This document shows positions 5,748 through 6,779 of a DNA stretch of 6,779 nucleotides, piece after piece. A model generated the notes under the pieces. That model saw nothing but the letters and a program-made list of their open reading frames with translations, ran no database searches and was not told where the DNA came from. The DNA comes from Candidatus Aminicenantota bacterium (GTDB lineage Bacteria; Acidobacteriota; Aminicenantia; Aminicenantales; Aminicenantaceae), in contig DAOUYU010000093.1 in assembly GCA_030673995.1 (NCBI GenBank), positions 1-6,779 of the forward strand, written 5' to 3'. Made by a program: the position numbers and the translations under genes. The stretch's first letter is position 1. Every line of letters starts with the position of its first letter.

Positions 5748-6779
5748 ATGATTATTCCCATTGGACACGAGAGCAGCACCGTTCGCCGGCTTCCCTGGAT
5801 CACCTTTATCATCATGGCCGGCTGCTTGGTGGCCCATATCATGATCTCGGGAACCATGAGCAAGCAGGCGAAAGAGTTGGGAAACAGCGCACAGGAGATA
5901 CTCGAATATTATATTCAGCATCCCTACCTGAAACTGGATACTGAAATCAGAAAGCTCTTTTTCCGTGATAACCAGCCCGAATCACTGGCGGAAATGTTCG
6001 GATATTTAAGGGAAGAGCCGGATAGATCTACACTTGAAGAAGAACAGGCGGAGCTGGACCGGATGACCGATAAGTTTAAGCTGATTTACCAAACCATTCC
6101 CTACAGAAAATATGGGTTTATCCCGGCTGAACGAACGATGTTGGGAATGGTGGCCTATATGTTCATCCATGCGGGCTGGCTCCATCTACTGGGAAATCTG
6201 TTCTTTCTGTATCTATCCGGTCCCTTTATCGAGGATGTCTGGGGGAGGTCGCTTTATGCTGTTTTTTACCTGCTGATGGGCGTTATTTCGGCGCAGATGT
6301 TCGCGACACATTATCCCAGTTCCACCATGCCGCTGGTCGGTGCCTCTGGGGCAATTTCAGGGGTGATGGGTGCGTTTCTAGTCCGATATTTCAAGACAAA
6401 AATCAAATTTTTCTACATATTTTTCCCATTTGCTCGCGGGACATTTAAGGCCCCGGCCTGGCTGATGCTGCCGCTTTGGCTGTTTCTTGAGCTTCTCAAT
6501 GCTAAGCTGATGGACGTCATCAATCCGGGAGGGAGCGGTGGTGTAGCCCACTGGGCGCACGTCTGGGGGTTTGCTTTTGGCTTCCTTTTTGCTATCGGGA
6601 TGAATTATTTCCAGATTGAGGAGAAGTACTTCCATAAAAGAATCGAGTCTAAAATTTCCTTTGTAGATCCTGCTTTTAAAGTGTATGAGGATGCGATGGA
6701 AATGCGAGAGATGGGGAAAAACAAGGAAGCCTACGCGATGCTCCTGGCTGGAGTCCAGAAGTACCCCGATCATCCAGAA
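5748..6779 (+). CDS. Rhomboid family intramembrane serine protease with C-terminal TPR-like region (partial, right edge)
   Basis: The frame is open for 344 codons to the window end. A first membrane segment (about 15-34, LPWITFIIMAGCLVAHIMIS) is followed by a long charged loop of about 90 residues containing a helical EEEQAELDRM stretch. The rhomboid core begins at FIPAER near 125. It has H141-AGWL-H146-LLG-N150 (the His/Asn pair that stabilises the oxyanion in GlpG), then catalytic S200 in the G-A-S-G motif, and catalytic H271 in GVAHWAHVWG, with an extra H268. This Ser-His dyad should cleave transmembrane substrates inside the inner membrane. After the last helix (to about 288) comes a soluble tail; from about 305 on, with DPAFKVYEDAMEMREMGKNKEAYAMLLAGVQKYPDHPE, it reads as the start of tetratricopeptide repeats. 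Codon third positions look visibly more GC-rich than in the minus-strand genes. The gene is separated from rnpB by about 190 nt and is likely transcribed on its own. Confidence 0.92.
   Translation, partial: MIIPIGHESSTVRRLPWITFIIMAGCLVAHIMISGTMSKQAKELGNSAQEILEYYIQHPYLKLDTEIRKLFFRDNQPESLAEMFGYLREEPDRSTLEEEQAELDRMTDKFKLIYQTIPYRKYGFIPAERTMLGMVAYMFIHAGWLHLLGNLFFLYLSGPFIEDVWGRSLYAVFYLLMGVISAQMFATHYPSSTMPLVGASGAISGVMGAFLVRYFKTKIKFFYIFFPFARGTFKAPAWLMLPLWLFLELLNAKLMDVINPGGSGGVAHWAHVWGFAFGFLFAIGMNYFQIEEKYFHKRIESKISFVDPAFKVYEDAMEMREMGKNKEAYAMLLAGVQKYPDHPE

Noticed and set aside
6378..6773. Minus-strand ORF of 131 codons
   Set aside because: It is antisense to the catalytic-His half of the rhomboid gene, which is clearly real.

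Overview
The window comes from a Gram-negative-type bacterium of moderate, fairly low GC content. It carries two exported M16 peptidases with signal peptides, a sigma-54-dependent response regulator of the NtrC/NtrX type, a bacterial type A RNase P RNA and a rhomboid-TPR membrane protein. This combination is common in Desulfobacterota, Acidobacteriota, Aminicenantes, Omnitrophota and related lineages. I cannot name the taxon from sequence alone.

Layout: three minus-strand genes occupy 1-3586, transcribed from right to left. They are a two-helix potassium-channel subunit with a cytoplasmic RCK (TrkA-N/TrkA-C) regulator, an M16 zinc peptidase with an intact HxxEH motif, and a second M16 protein that has lost the zinc ligands and runs off the left edge. 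The gaps between them are very short, so they look like one transcription unit. The M16 pair has the layout of a heterodimer with a divided active site: one subunit supplies zinc and catalysis, the other supplies the Arg/Tyr substrate-binding pair.

A divergent intergenic region (3587-3802) separates this unit from the plus-strand genes. It contains a 28-bp perfect inverted repeat built on GGGGACAGACCCC, flanked by purine/pyrimidine-rich arms, with a candidate promoter on each side.

On the plus strand, 3803-5260 encodes the NtrX-like regulator. The end of its reading frame runs about 93 nt into the gene for RNase P RNA (rnpB, about 5168-5560), so the last 30 codons and the stop codon are also the 5' part of the ribozyme, including its P1, P2 and P3 strands and the start of the conserved core. 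A plausible rnpB promoter lies inside the codons of the regulator's DNA-binding helix-turn-helix. This protein/ribozyme overlap is the most unusual feature of the window. After rnpB come a hairpin, a short intergenic stretch with a candidate promoter, and a rhomboid intramembrane protease (5748 to the right edge) with a TPR-like C-terminal extension cut by the window end.

Functional reading: the window mixes envelope proteolysis (M16 pair, rhomboid), ion homeostasis (RCK channel), sigma-54 regulation and core tRNA processing. No tRNA, CRISPR array, transposase gene or phage gene was seen.
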